17,451 nucleotides of DNA from a bacterium. Its GTDB lineage: Bacteria > Auribacterota > Auribacteria > Auribacterales > Auribacteraceae. The notes below the pieces were generated by a model. It made no database searches. It was not told the origin of the DNA and saw only the letters and a program-made list of their open reading frames with translations. The stretch spans positions 1 through 17,451 of the forward strand of contig JAGGZS010000260.1 of the NCBI GenBank assembly GCA_021161885.1. The letters run 5' to 3'. This document shows positions 1 through 7,995 of this stretch, in pieces. Made by a program: the position numbers and the translations under genes. Position 1 is the stretch's first letter; each line of letters opens with the position of its first letter.

Positions 1-744
1 TATTTTTTTCCCTGAACAAATATTAAAAATCTCATTTGTATTTATTTTTTCGGCAACTTGTATATATCCATTAACAATATCTCTGACATCGGAAAAATCG
101 CGCATAACATCAAGGTTTCCTACATAGATACAAGGCGGCTTGTCCCCTTTTTCAATCTGAGCTATCTGGTTAGCGAAATCCGATGCCACAAATAACGGAC
201 TCTGACAAGGTCCAATATGATTAAACGGACGAAAAATAATAGAGTTTATTTTATATTTCGACGAATACGCGTTACACAGCATCTCCGCAGACGCTTTAGA
301 AATTCCATAAATATTTGAAGGCATAACCGGTGAAGCCTCTATAAACGGTTTGCCGTCGAGCCCCTGTCTACCATAAACCTCGCTGGAACTTATATAAATA
401 ATTTTTTTTACAGATTTCTTTACCATTGCGTTGAGGATATGCATAGTTCCGAGAGTATTCACGGAAAAGGCAAGATCACAATTTTTTTCAGCAAACGGGA
501 CATGAGCGATTCCGGCAAGATGAAATACGCAATCCACATCAACGGATTCAAAAATTTCATCCACTGACTGCTGTTCACATATATCACACACAAATAGCTC
601 CGCCGCACCCTGCAATTCTATAAAGGTTTTTTCTAACTCAGTCTGACCCTTGCAAATTCCCTTGACTATATGTCCCCTATCAGATAATTCACGGGCAAGG
701 TAAGCGCCTACAAAACCTCCTATACCCGTAATTAATGTTTTCAT
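1..744 (-). CDS. rmd: GDP-6-deoxy-D-mannose (GDP-4-keto-6-deoxymannose) reductase, C-terminus cut off
   Basis: Partial gene: 248 codons are open from the ATG at 744 to the left edge with no stop, so roughly the last 50-70 residues of a ~300-residue family lie outside. It is an extended short-chain dehydrogenase/reductase. Visible motifs are the NAD(P)-binding GIGGFVG (residues 7-13), the SSSEVYG segment (119-125), the catalytic Tyr146-xxx-Lys150, and a long block at 171-195 (FRPFNHIGP, then QSPLF and SDFANQIA) followed by VGN and RDFSDVRD (208-222). That block is typical of Rmd, which reduces the 4-keto group of GDP-4-keto-6-deoxy-D-mannose to give GDP-D-rhamnose. The start abuts the gmd stop with no gap (TAA|ATG), and AAAGG lies 12 nt upstream inside gmd, so the two steps are translationally linked. 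Related reductases (GDP-fucose or GDP-talose type) are less likely because of the FRPFNHIGP block. Confidence 0.88.
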   Translation of the reverse strand, partial: MKTLITGIGGFVGAYLARELSDRGHIVKGICKGQTELEKTFIELQGAAELFVCDICEQQSVDEIFESVDVDCVFHLAGIAHVPFAEKNCDLAFSVNTLGTMHILNAMVKKSVKKIIYISSSEVYGRQGLDGKPFIEASPVMPSNIYGISKASAEMLCNAYSSKYKINSIIFRPFNHIGPCQSPLFVASDFANQIAQIEKGDKPPCIYVGNLDVMRDFSDVRDIVNGYIQVAEKINTNEIFNICSGKKI

Positions 745-1704
745 TTATTTTTTTATCCTTTTCAAATCTTCATCTACCATTAAGACTACCAATTCTTTAA
801 AGGAAATGGACGATTTCCATTTAAGTATATCGCGAGCTTTTCGGCAATCGCCTATAAGAAGATCAACCTCCGCGGGACGAACAAGGGAAGGATCAGTTTG
901 AACATAATCTTTCCAATTTAAGCCCACATGATCGAAAGCTATCTGGCAAAATTCACGTACAGAGTGGGTTTCTCCTGTAGATATAACATAGTCATCGGCT
1001 TTATCCTGTTGAAGCATAAGCCACATAGCTTTGATATAATCACCGGCGAATCCCCAATCGCGTTTAGCGTCAATATTGCCGAGATAAAGTTTATCCTGCA
1101 AACCACATTTTATACGGGCTACGGCATGGCTTATCTTGCGTGTTACAAACTCTTTGCCTCGTCTTGGAGATTCATGGTTAAACAAAATTCCCGAACAGGC
1201 AAAAATATCATAACTTTCACGATAATTTACGGTGATAAAATGACCGTAAACTTTGGCTACACCATAAGGGCTTCGCGGATAAAACGGGGTATTTTCAGTT
1301 TGCGGAACCTCATGCACTTTACCGAACATCTCACTGCTTGAAGCCTGATAAAACTTTATCTTTTTATTGACCAACCTTATCGCCTCGAGCACTTTAGTTA
1401 CACCGATAGCGGTAAACTCCGCTGTTAAAACAGGCTGTACCCACGACGTAGGCACAAAAGACATCGCCGCTAAATTATATACTTCATCAGGATTGACCTG
1501 CTCAATCAAATTTATTATTGAAAGCTGATCTAATAAATCCGCTTGATGTATATATATCTTTTCCCTTATATGCTCTATCCTTAAAAATGTTTCGGTACTT
1601 GACCTTCGCACCATGCCGTGGATTTCATATCCCTTGCCCAACAAAAACTCGGCAAGATATGAACCGTCCTGTCCGGTAATGCCTGTAATTAACGCTTTTT
1701 TCAT
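745..1704 (-). CDS. gmd: GDP-mannose 4,6-dehydratase
   Basis: A 319-residue extended SDR enzyme that converts GDP-D-mannose to GDP-4-keto-6-deoxy-D-mannose in the cytoplasm, the common precursor of GDP-D-rhamnose, GDP-L-fucose and related sugars. Seen in the sequence: the Gly-rich ITGITGQDGSYLAE at the N-terminus (6-19), MVRRSST (31-37) after the second beta strand, the SSSEMFG active-site segment (122-128, with the Ser and Glu125), catalytic Tyr147 and Lys151 in YGVAK, and LFNHESPRRG (174-183), a near-diagnostic Gmd block. The length matches the shorter form paired with Rmd (as in Pseudomonas) rather than the ~370-residue fucose-pathway form. A good ribosome site (AAGGAG) precedes the ATG. 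It follows glyA by 51 nt with no terminator visible, so it is probably still on the purine transcript. rmd follows directly. Confidence 0.95.
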   Translation of the reverse strand: MKKALITGITGQDGSYLAEFLLGKGYEIHGMVRRSSTETFLRIEHIREKIYIHQADLLDQLSIINLIEQVNPDEVYNLAAMSFVPTSWVQPVLTAEFTAIGVTKVLEAIRLVNKKIKFYQASSSEMFGKVHEVPQTENTPFYPRSPYGVAKVYGHFITVNYRESYDIFACSGILFNHESPRRGKEFVTRKISHAVARIKCGLQDKLYLGNIDAKRDWGFAGDYIKAMWLMLQQDKADDYVISTGETHSVREFCQIAFDHVGLNWKDYVQTDPSLVRPAEVDLLIGDCRKARDILKWKSSISFKELVVLMVDEDLKRIKK

Positions 1705-1755
1705 ATTATCTCCTTACGGAATTGCTCAAAAAATTTCTAAAAAAAACAAAAATAT

Positions 1756-3009
1756 TTATATTGTCTGCAACTGAGAATCATAAAAAATGAATTCCGAGCA
1801 CAATTCCTTTACTTCCGAACGAATACCTGAAAGGACGACTTCATCATCAACATTGTTCAATGCCTTATTTATAAACCCTGCTATTTTTTTCATCTGAGAT
1901 TCTTTCATCCCTCTGGTTGTCAAAGCGGGTGTGCCTATTCTTATGCCGCTCGTAATAAACGGGCTTTTAGAATCAAACGGAATAAGATTTTTATTCACTG
2001 TGATGCCTGCTGTCTCCAAAGCGGCAGCAGCGGCTTTACCGGTCAAACCTACGGCAGATACATCAACGAGCATAAGATGGTTATCCGTACCGCCCGATAC
2101 AATGCGTAAGCCGGATTCACTCAATTTCTTTGCCAGAGCAGAAGCGTTTTTAACAATTTGGGCAGCATAATCTTTGAAATCAGGCTGTAACGCCTCTTTT
2201 AAAGCAACAGCCTTAGCAGCTATAATATGCATTAAAGGACCGCCTTGTATCCCCGGAAAGACTAATTTATCTATCTGCTTGGCAAATTTTTCTTTGCATA
2301 AAATCATACCGGCTCGCGGACCGCGTAATGTTTTATGTGTTGTTGTCGTTACAAAATGAGAATAAGGTACCGGACTCGGATGCGCTCCGCCAGCTACCAA
2401 ACCTGCAATATGAGCCATATCAACCATATAATAAGCCCCTACTTTATCGGCGGCAGCACGCATCCGCTCAAAATCAATAAACCGAGGATAAGCGCTCGCA
2501 CCTGCGATAATCAGCTTAGGTTTGTGCTCAAGAGCGAGTTTTTCCAGTTCATCATAATCAATTTGTTCGGTTTCCCTGCTAACACCGTAAGATACAATAT
2601 TATAAAGCATCCCTGAAAAATTCATTTTACTGCCATGAGTAAGATGACCACCGTGCGATAAGTCCATAGCCAAAACAGTATCGCCCGGTTTAAGTATAGA
2701 AAAATAAACCGCCATATTAGCCTGAGACCCTGAATGGGGCTGAACATTTACGTGTTCCGCTCCGAAAAGATCTTTTGCCCTCCCAATAGCAAGCGATTCA
2801 GCTATATCCACATTTTCACAACCGTTATACCATCTTTTCGACGGATAACCTTCAGCGTATTTATTGGTCATTACACTGCCCTGAGCCTCAAGCACAGCTT
2901 TGCTTACAAAATTTTCCGATGCGATCATCTCAAGCGTATATGTCTGCCGTTGTGTCTCATGGTCAATGGCATTGGCTATATCAGGGTCAAACTGCCTTAA
3001 AAAATCCAC
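1756..3009 (-). CDS. glyA: Serine hydroxymethyltransferase
   Basis: A 417-residue PLP enzyme of the usual bacterial length. It interconverts serine plus tetrahydrofolate with glycine plus 5,10-methylene-THF. The sequence shows EMIASENFVS (27-36), TNKYAEGYP (48-56), the HSGSQAN cofactor segment (92-98), VDMAHIAGLVA (196-206, with Asp197 and His200), and the Schiff-base lysine Lys226 in TTTTHKTLRGPRAG. Translation starts at GTG, with a strong GGAGG six bases upstream, and the gene begins 15 nt after the rpiB stop. Glycine is the substrate of PurD and one-carbon units are used by GAR and AICAR transformylases, so its place downstream of the pur genes makes metabolic sense. rpiB next to glyA is also the Bacillus ywl-type arrangement. 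Confidence 0.98.
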   Translation of the reverse strand: MDFLRQFDPDIANAIDHETQRQTYTLEMIASENFVSKAVLEAQGSVMTNKYAEGYPSKRWYNGCENVDIAESLAIGRAKDLFGAEHVNVQPHSGSQANMAVYFSILKPGDTVLAMDLSHGGHLTHGSKMNFSGMLYNIVSYGVSRETEQIDYDELEKLALEHKPKLIIAGASAYPRFIDFERMRAAADKVGAYYMVDMAHIAGLVAGGAHPSPVPYSHFVTTTTHKTLRGPRAGMILCKEKFAKQIDKLVFPGIQGGPLMHIIAAKAVALKEALQPDFKDYAAQIVKNASALAKKLSESGLRIVSGGTDNHLMLVDVSAVGLTGKAAAAALETAGITVNKNLIPFDSKSPFITSGIRIGTPALTTRGMKESQMKKIAGFINKALNNVDDEVVLSGIRSEVKELCSEFIFYDSQLQTI

Positions 3010-3024
3010 TTTATTCCTCCTTAA

Positions 3025-3462
3025 TCAACAACTTTTATTTGAAATTTGAGATACTCTTCTTTGATGTCTCCCGCCTTCAAACTCACGCGACAGCCAGATA
3101 TCCAGCATCTTATCCGCAAGTTCGCAAGGCACATATTTAGCGCCTAACGCTAAAATATTAGCATCATTATGAGCACGCGACATTTCAGCGGAATCGGTAT
3201 TATGGCATAACGCAGTCCTTACGTTTTCAAACTTATTGGCAACCATAGACATACCAATCCCTGTCGTACAAATAAGTATTCCTCTGGGATATTTACCGCT
3301 GCCGACAAGTTTAGCCGCCTCTTTTGCAAAAACAGGATAATCAACCGATTCTTTGCTATCGCATCCTACGTCCAAAACCTCGTATCCTTTTTGTGTCAAA
3401 TACGATTTAATATGTTCTTTAAGTTCAAAACCGCCATGGTCCGAGCCAATACAAATTTTCAT
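3025..3462 (-). CDS. rpiB: Ribose-5-phosphate isomerase B (RpiB/LacAB family)
   Basis: A 145-residue protein of normal family length that interconverts ribulose 5-phosphate and ribose 5-phosphate, the precursor of PRPP. Visible features are GSDHGG (6-11, Asp8 and His9 phosphate/substrate contacts), DYPVFA (41-46), the catalytic Cys65 followed by Thr66-Thr67 and GIGMS, RAHNDAN with His98 (96-102), and the C-terminal FEGGRHQRRV. The family's usual CGTGIG loop reads CTTGIG here (codon ACG at residue 66). The start overlaps the stop of the upstream phosphatase gene by four bases (ATGA), indicating translational coupling. LacA/LacB galactose-6-phosphate isomerases share the fold, but a single stand-alone copy beside glyA points to RpiB. 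Confidence 0.93.
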   Translation of the reverse strand: MKICIGSDHGGFELKEHIKSYLTQKGYEVLDVGCDSKESVDYPVFAKEAAKLVGSGKYPRGILICTTGIGMSMVANKFENVRTALCHNTDSAEMSRAHNDANILALGAKYVPCELADKMLDIWLSREFEGGRHQRRVSQISNKSC

Positions 3463-3935
3463 AATTTTTCAAGCACCCCTTTAATTAATTTTTCAAGTTC
3501 AAGAAAACATTTTTCATAATCCTCAAGATCACCGCCTATAGGATCCTCAACATTTAAGTTAAACGTATCATCTTCAACACCGGAAAAATCTTTCAATAAA
3601 AATATTTTTTTACTGTGTTCAGGAAAATGTTCGTTTAATATATTCAAATGCTGTGTTGTCATCACAAAAACATAATCCGCTTTTTCAACTAAACTACTGG
3701 TTACGCACCGAGATAAATGATAAGATAAATCAATACCGTATTTTTTAGCGACCAAAATAGCGTTCACGCTCGCCGGAAACCCCTGATAAGCGGCTACACC
3801 AGCTGACTCGCATATCAATTCAGACCTACTTTGCGATAAATACTTAAATATTCCTTCAGCCATAGGACTTCTGCACATATTACCTGTACAAACGAAAACA
3901 ATATGTTTTTTTAAACTATTTTCAGCCAAAAACAC
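3459..3935 (-). CDS. Low-molecular-weight protein phosphatase (YwlE/Wzb-like; tyrosine or arginine specificity open)
   Basis: A 158-residue member of the LMW-PTP family. It has the P-loop CTGNMCRS (Cys16 to Ser23, numbering from the GTG), with nucleophile Cys16 and Arg22, and the general-acid Asp131 in DPIGG. Family members dephosphorylate phosphotyrosine, often on capsule kinases, or phosphoarginine (YwlE). Gene order tsaC-phosphatase-rpiB-glyA is that of Bacillus ywlC-ywlE-rpiB-glyA, which favours a YwlE orthologue. However, the residue before the second P-loop Cys is Met; it is Thr in YwlE and usually Ile in tyrosine phosphatases, so specificity is not settled. The GTG at 3935 lies inside the ribosome site (AAGAGG); the TTG two codons later (3929) has ideal five-base spacing and is probably the true start, giving 156 residues. 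Confidence 0.87.
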   Translation of the reverse strand: MFLAENSLKKHIVFVCTGNMCRSPMAEGIFKYLSQSRSELICESAGVAAYQGFPASVNAILVAKKYGIDLSYHLSRCVTSSLVEKADYVFVMTTQHLNILNEHFPEHSKKIFLLKDFSGVEDDTFNLNVEDPIGGDLEDYEKCFLELEKLIKGVLEKL

Positions 3936-3940
3936 CTCTT
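3930..3940 (-). promoter_or_regulatory. Ribosome binding site favouring a TTG start of the phosphatase gene
   Basis: On the minus strand AAGAGG (3940-3935) is followed by TGTTT and then TTG at 3929-3927, a spacing of five bases. The upstream GTG at 3935-3933 shares its first G with the Shine-Dalgarno sequence and so cannot easily be used. This argues for initiation at TTG and shortens the protein by two residues. Confidence 0.5.
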
Positions 3941-3973
3941 TTCTTTAAAATTCCAAATCGTGTACTAAAATAC

Positions 3974-4606
3974 CTAAAAGGAATTAAAAATATCCGAATT
4001 TTTCAAAACGCCCTCACGTAATACAACAGGTTTGTCGCCCGAAAAATCCACAACTGTTGAATCTTTTCCGTAACCTGTTTTACCCGAATCAAGATAAATA
4101 TCAATTTTATCCGCGAGCTGTTCATACGCCTGTTCTACGGTAACAGGACTTTTCCGTACGCTTATATTAGCGCTTGAAGCGATAACACCGCCTCCAGCCG
4201 CATCAATTAAAGCCAAAGCTGCCGGATGGGCAGGCACCCTAAACCCCTGTTTGCCTTGTTTCGATTTTAACGGCAAAACTAAAGTTAAAGGGCCAGGCCA
4301 ATATTTTTTCATCAGTTTATACGCTTCATCAGGTACAAAACAATCCAGCTTTTTTATAAAAGATATATCGGAAATATGTATTGTAAAAGGTTTATCTATA
4401 TTCCTGTTTTTCACCTTGTATAATTTATTCTCAACAGATTTATCGCCGTATTTAACCGCGATGCCGTAAACTGTTTCCGTAGGAAAAACAACCAAGCCTC
4501 CATTATTTAATATATAAGCCGCTTTTAAAATAATTTTTTTATCAGGATTATCCGCATCGACGGAAAAAATTTTTTCTTCTTTCAGACTGTCATTCACTCT
4601 CTTCAA
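3974..4606 (-). CDS. tsaC: L-threonylcarbamoyladenylate synthase (TsaC/Sua5/YrdC domain)
   Basis: Makes threonylcarbamoyl-AMP from threonine, bicarbonate and ATP, the first step of the t6A37 modification of ANN-decoding tRNAs. The 210 residues form a single YrdC domain. Motifs are FPTETVYG (41-48), KNRNIDKPF (66-74), WPGPLTLVL (103-111), RVPAHP (123-128), SSANIS (144-149) and STVVD (183-187). It lacks the ~130-residue C-terminal Sua5 domain, so it is the short TsaC-like form. The N-terminus is uncertain: the longest frame starts at TTG (4606), only three bases after AAAGG, whereas GTG at 4597 (codon 4) overlaps the purE stop as GTGAATGA with AAGG 12 bases upstream. I think the GTG more likely, giving 207 residues. 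Its neighbours match the ywlC position in Bacillus. Confidence 0.93.
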   Translation of the reverse strand: MKRVNDSLKEEKIFSVDADNPDKKIILKAAYILNNGGLVVFPTETVYGIAVKYGDKSVENKLYKVKNRNIDKPFTIHISDISFIKKLDCFVPDEAYKLMKKYWPGPLTLVLPLKSKQGKQGFRVPAHPAALALIDAAGGGVIASSANISVRKSPVTVEQAYEQLADKIDIYLDSGKTGYGKDSTVVDFSGDKPVVLREGVLKNSDIFNSF

Positions 4607-5105
4607 TTTCCTTTGATGCGACAGCCACCTTACGAGCCATATCAGCTTTCATATTTTTAAGTTTATCAGATAAACCGCTATCTAATAAAGCCAATATTTG
4701 AACAGATAATATAGCCGCGTTTACCGCACCGGCTTTACCTATAGTAACGGTAGCCACAGGCACACCGCCCGGCATTTGCACAGTAGCAAGTAAAGAATCT
4801 AACCCGTTCAAAGAAGATCCATCTATGGGGATGCCGATAACCGGCAAGACAGTATGCGCCGCCATAAAACCAGCAAGATGAGCGGCATAGCCGGCAGCGG
4901 CAATAATCACTTTAATACCACGTTCCTCAGCGGTTGAGGCATACTCAACAGCTGTTTGAGGAGTCCTGTGCACAGATATAATCTTTTTTTCAAAAGCAAC
5001 TCCAAGATCATTAAGTTTATCAAAAGCGCCGCGCAACACGGATAAATCCGATTTACTGCCCATTATAATACCTACAAGCGGTTTATTCTTATCAATTGGT
5101 TTCAT
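4590..5105 (-). CDS. purE: N5-carboxyaminoimidazole ribonucleotide mutase, class I PurE
   Basis: A 171-residue PurE. Class I enzymes move the carboxyl group of N5-CAIR, made by PurK, to give CAIR; class II enzymes carboxylate AIR directly. Visible motifs are GIIMGSKSD (12-20), the catalytic-histidine loop SVHRTP (44-49, His46), the AAAGYAAHLAGF loop (69-80, His76), and DSLLATVQMPGGVPVATVTIGKAGA (103-127). SVHRTP and AAHL are class I features; class II members carry SAHK and AGRSN-type loops. The Tyr73 and Ala78 replace the Gly and Pro of the Escherichia enzyme (GGAAHLPG). Its start overlaps purD by 14 nt, with AAGGGA upstream, and its end overlaps tsaC. No purK is present in the window. Confidence 0.95.
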   Translation of the reverse strand: MKPIDKNKPLVGIIMGSKSDLSVLRGAFDKLNDLGVAFEKKIISVHRTPQTAVEYASTAEERGIKVIIAAAGYAAHLAGFMAAHTVLPVIGIPIDGSSLNGLDSLLATVQMPGGVPVATVTIGKAGAVNAAILSVQILALLDSGLSDKLKNMKADMARKVAVASKEIEESE

Positions 5106-6390
5106 AAACTTTTCCCTTTAAATGCGCAAACGCTTTGCTGCCTATATCTTTCCTATATTGCATTTTATCAAAATAAATCCGTTTTATCGCGGCGTATGCC
5201 CTGTCTTGAGCGGTTTCTATTTCTTTACCGAGAGCGGTAACGTTTAAGACACGTCCGCCGGCAGTGTAAAAAATTCCGTTTTTAAATTTTGTTCCCGCAT
5301 GGAAGACGACTGTTTTATTTATTTTGGCTGCTTCATCAAGACCTTGTATATCGATATTTTTCTCATAGTCTCCCGGATAACCGCCCGATACCAACACAAC
5401 AGATACCGCATATTCAGGGTTCCATTTAAGTTTAATTTCATGTAATTTTTTCTCGTACATAGCGAGAAAAATTTCCATTAAATCGGTCTCAAGACGAGGG
5501 AGAAGCGCCTGAATTTCAGGATCACCGAAGCGCACGTTAAATTCAAGCACTTTCGGGTCATCGTCAGATATCATCAAACCGGCATATAATATGCCTTGAT
5601 ATTCTATCCCTTCTTCAGCAAGCTGAAAAACAACCGGTTCAAGAACATTTTTCAAAATACGTTCTTTTAAAAAAGGTGTAACAACCGGAACAGGGCTGTA
5701 TGCGCCCATCCCGCCTGTATTTGGTCCTTTATCATCTTCATATATGCGTTTATGGTCTTGTGAAGAATCCATGGGCAAAACTGTTTTACCGTCTGTAAAC
5801 GCCAGCATAGATGCCTCTTCACCCCGTAAAAATTCTTCAATTACAATTTTCCGTCCGGCATCGCCAAAAACTCTATCTTCAAGAATAAGGCGTACTGCGC
5901 CCATAGCTTTTTCCGGCGTATCGGCAATTATAACCCCTTTACCCGCTGCAAGACCGTCGGCTTTAATAACTATAGGCAACCGCTTATTTTCAAGATAACT
6001 CAACGCCTCATCACATGATGCAAACGATTTATAAAAAGCTGTAGGCACGTTAGCTTTTCTCATTATTTCTTTAGCGAACGATTTGCTGCTTTCAAGTTTT
6101 GCGCCTTCTTTACAAGGTCCTATTATAGGCAGTTTTTCTTTACTAAACTCATCTACGATACCCATAGATAGCGGAAGTTCAGGTCCGACTACTGTAAAAT
6201 CTATATTCTCTTTTTTTACCAGGTCAATAAGCCCCTTTATATTTTCAACGGATATAGAACAGCATTCGGCAATCTGTGAAATTCCTCCATTGCCCGGCGC
6301 GCAGTAAATTTTATCTACCATGGGGCTCTTGCGCAATTTCCACACAATCGCGTGTTCCCTGCCTCCGCCGCCAATAACTAATACTTTCAT
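5092..6390 (-). CDS. purD: Phosphoribosylamine-glycine ligase (GAR synthetase)
   Basis: A 432-residue ATP-grasp ligase of full family length. It joins glycine to 5-phosphoribosylamine with ATP hydrolysis, the second step of purine synthesis. Seen: the N-terminal GGGGREHA loop (7-14), VVGPELPLS (67-75), IKADGLAAGKGV (142-153, ATP-binding lysine region), MDSSQDHKRIYEDDKGPNTGGMGAY in residues 207-231, which is the PurD signature region, and LEFNVRFGDPE (282-292), which carries the metal-binding Glu and Asn. It lies 48 nt after purH with an AGGAG site close to the ATG, and its end overlaps purE. The gap holds only an AT-only inverted repeat and no convincing terminator. The glycine substrate could come from glyA further along the same operon. 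Confidence 0.98.
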   Translation of the reverse strand: MKVLVIGGGGREHAIVWKLRKSPMVDKIYCAPGNGGISQIAECCSISVENIKGLIDLVKKENIDFTVVGPELPLSMGIVDEFSKEKLPIIGPCKEGAKLESSKSFAKEIMRKANVPTAFYKSFASCDEALSYLENKRLPIVIKADGLAAGKGVIIADTPEKAMGAVRLILEDRVFGDAGRKIVIEEFLRGEEASMLAFTDGKTVLPMDSSQDHKRIYEDDKGPNTGGMGAYSPVPVVTPFLKERILKNVLEPVVFQLAEEGIEYQGILYAGLMISDDDPKVLEFNVRFGDPEIQALLPRLETDLMEIFLAMYEKKLHEIKLKWNPEYAVSVVLVSGGYPGDYEKNIDIQGLDEAAKINKTVVFHAGTKFKNGIFYTAGGRVLNVTALGKEIETAQDRAYAAIKRIYFDKMQYRKDIGSKAFAHLKGKVYETN

Positions 6391-6438
6391 AAGGGCTCCT
6401 TTTATATAAATTATATAAAAAAATTTCTTTATTAATGA

Positions 6439-7995
6439 TTAATGTTTGAAATGGCGCATTCCAGTAAAGACCATTGCTATCGCATATTCGTTACAAGCGT
6501 CGATAACTTCCTGATCGCGTATTGATCCTCCGGGCTGTATGATTGCTTTTACGCCATGTTTGGCGGCCTCGTCGATATTATCTCTGAACGGGAAAAAAGC
6601 GTCCGATGCCATGACTATATTCTCAAGCGGTTTCCGGGCTTTTAACGATGCAAGCTGAGTTGAATCTATACGGCTCATCTGCCCTGCGCCTATGCCAACG
6701 GTTTCCGTTCCGGATACGAATATAATAGCGTTTGATTTAACATGTTTGACTATTTTCCAAGCAAACATCAAACTGTCTATTTCTTTTTCCGCAGGCTTTT
6801 TTTCGGTTACGCATTTAAGTTCATTTTCAGACACGATTTTCGCGTCCCAATCCTGCACAAGAATTCCGCCTAAAACACGTTTTACATCATAATAAAAATT
6901 TAAAGCAGGTATAGATTGAGATATAGATTTTTTTAATATCCGCAAATTTTTCTTTTTCGAAAAAATTTCTAATGCCCCTTCAGTGTAATCTGGAGCGATA
7001 ACTCCTTCAACAAAAGTTGATGTGATTTCTTTAGCGAGATCATCCTCAACCTTGCCGTTAAACGCCTGAATACTTCCAAATGCGGACATAGGGTCAGTCG
7101 CACGGGCACGTTTATAAGCGTCAAAAAGATTATCCGCCTCAGCCGCGCCGCACGGATTGTTATGTTTTATTACAATTGCCGCGGGTTTTGTGAATTCTAA
7201 AATAATGCGGTACGCGGAATCAAAATCGACTATATTATTATAAGATAACTCTTTGCCCTGCAGCTGAACCGTGTCGGTTAAAGCCGACCTGCCGTCTGTG
7301 GTTAATTTATAAAACGACGCTCTCTGATGAGGATTCTCACCGTACCTTAAACCTTGAATCTTCTTTAGCGGTATGGCAAATTCGTCAGGCAGTTCAGGAT
7401 TATCCTCTACACTTAAAAAATAATTGGATATAATTGAATCATAGGTTGATGTTACGCGGAACACTTCCGCAGCGAGTGATTTTTTCAGTTCAGCAGATAC
7501 GCATCCATCATTATTTTTCATTTCTTCCGAAACATCGTTATACCTGTTTGGGTTGCAGATACAAACAACATATTTAAAATTCTTGGCGGCAGAACGAAGC
7601 ATTGTCGGACCGCCGATATCAATATTTTCTATAACCTCATCCTGAGATATTCCCGCCCTTTTTACCGTATCATAAAATGGATAAAGATTTACGACAACCA
7701 TATCTATTTCAGGAATGGAATGCTTTTTCAAGTCGTCCTGATGGCTCTTATTATCCCGCACAGCCAACAATCCGGCATGAATTTTAGGATGCAGCGTTTT
7801 GACGCGTCCATCAAACATCTCGGGAAACCCTGTATAATCGGAAACCAAAGTAATTTTTATTCCTGCGGATTGTAATTCTTTCGCGGTTCCGCCGGTTGAT
7901 AAAATTTCAACACCCATTTTAGATAATTCCCCGGCAAAATCCACAATACCGGTTTTATCAGAAACACTGATAAGGGCACGTGTAACTTTTTTCAT
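6439..7995 (-). CDS. purH: Bifunctional AICAR transformylase / IMP cyclohydrolase
   Basis: A 518-residue protein that catalyses the last two steps to IMP: formylation of AICAR with 10-formyl-THF, then ring closure. The N-terminal MGS-like cyclohydrolase domain (about 1-195) carries ALISVSDKTGI (7-17), STGGTA (33-38), DGRVKTLHPKIHAGLL (62-77) and DIGGPTMLRSAAKN (126-139). The transformylase domain carries RYGENPHQRA (217-226), the catalytic Lys277-His278 in IKHNNPCGAA, and ends in FTGMRHFKH. All functional segments are intact. An AAGGAG site precedes the ATG. It is separated from purM by 184 nt, the largest gap in the cluster, and may have its own promoter there. Confidence 0.98.
   Translation of the reverse strand: MKKVTRALISVSDKTGIVDFAGELSKMGVEILSTGGTAKELQSAGIKITLVSDYTGFPEMFDGRVKTLHPKIHAGLLAVRDNKSHQDDLKKHSIPEIDMVVVNLYPFYDTVKRAGISQDEVIENIDIGGPTMLRSAAKNFKYVVCICNPNRYNDVSEEMKNNDGCVSAELKKSLAAEVFRVTSTYDSIISNYFLSVEDNPELPDEFAIPLKKIQGLRYGENPHQRASFYKLTTDGRSALTDTVQLQGKELSYNNIVDFDSAYRIILEFTKPAAIVIKHNNPCGAAEADNLFDAYKRARATDPMSAFGSIQAFNGKVEDDLAKEITSTFVEGVIAPDYTEGALEIFSKKKNLRILKKSISQSIPALNFYYDVKRVLGGILVQDWDAKIVSENELKCVTEKKPAEKEIDSLMFAWKIVKHVKSNAIIFVSGTETVGIGAGQMSRIDSTQLASLKARKPLENIVMASDAFFPFRDNIDEAAKHGVKAIIQPGGSIRDQEVIDACNEYAIAMVFTGMRHFKH

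Noticed and set aside
928..1341. 137-codon plus-strand open frame opposite gmd
   Set aside because: Antisense to a clear gmd gene, no recognisable protein features; a shadow of the conserved coding strand.
6391..6438. Hairpin or promoter between purH and purD (TTATATAA inverted repeat, TATAAT-like box)
   Set aside because: The stem is made only of A-T pairs and is not a credible terminator; the -10-like box has no acceptable -35 element at the right distance.
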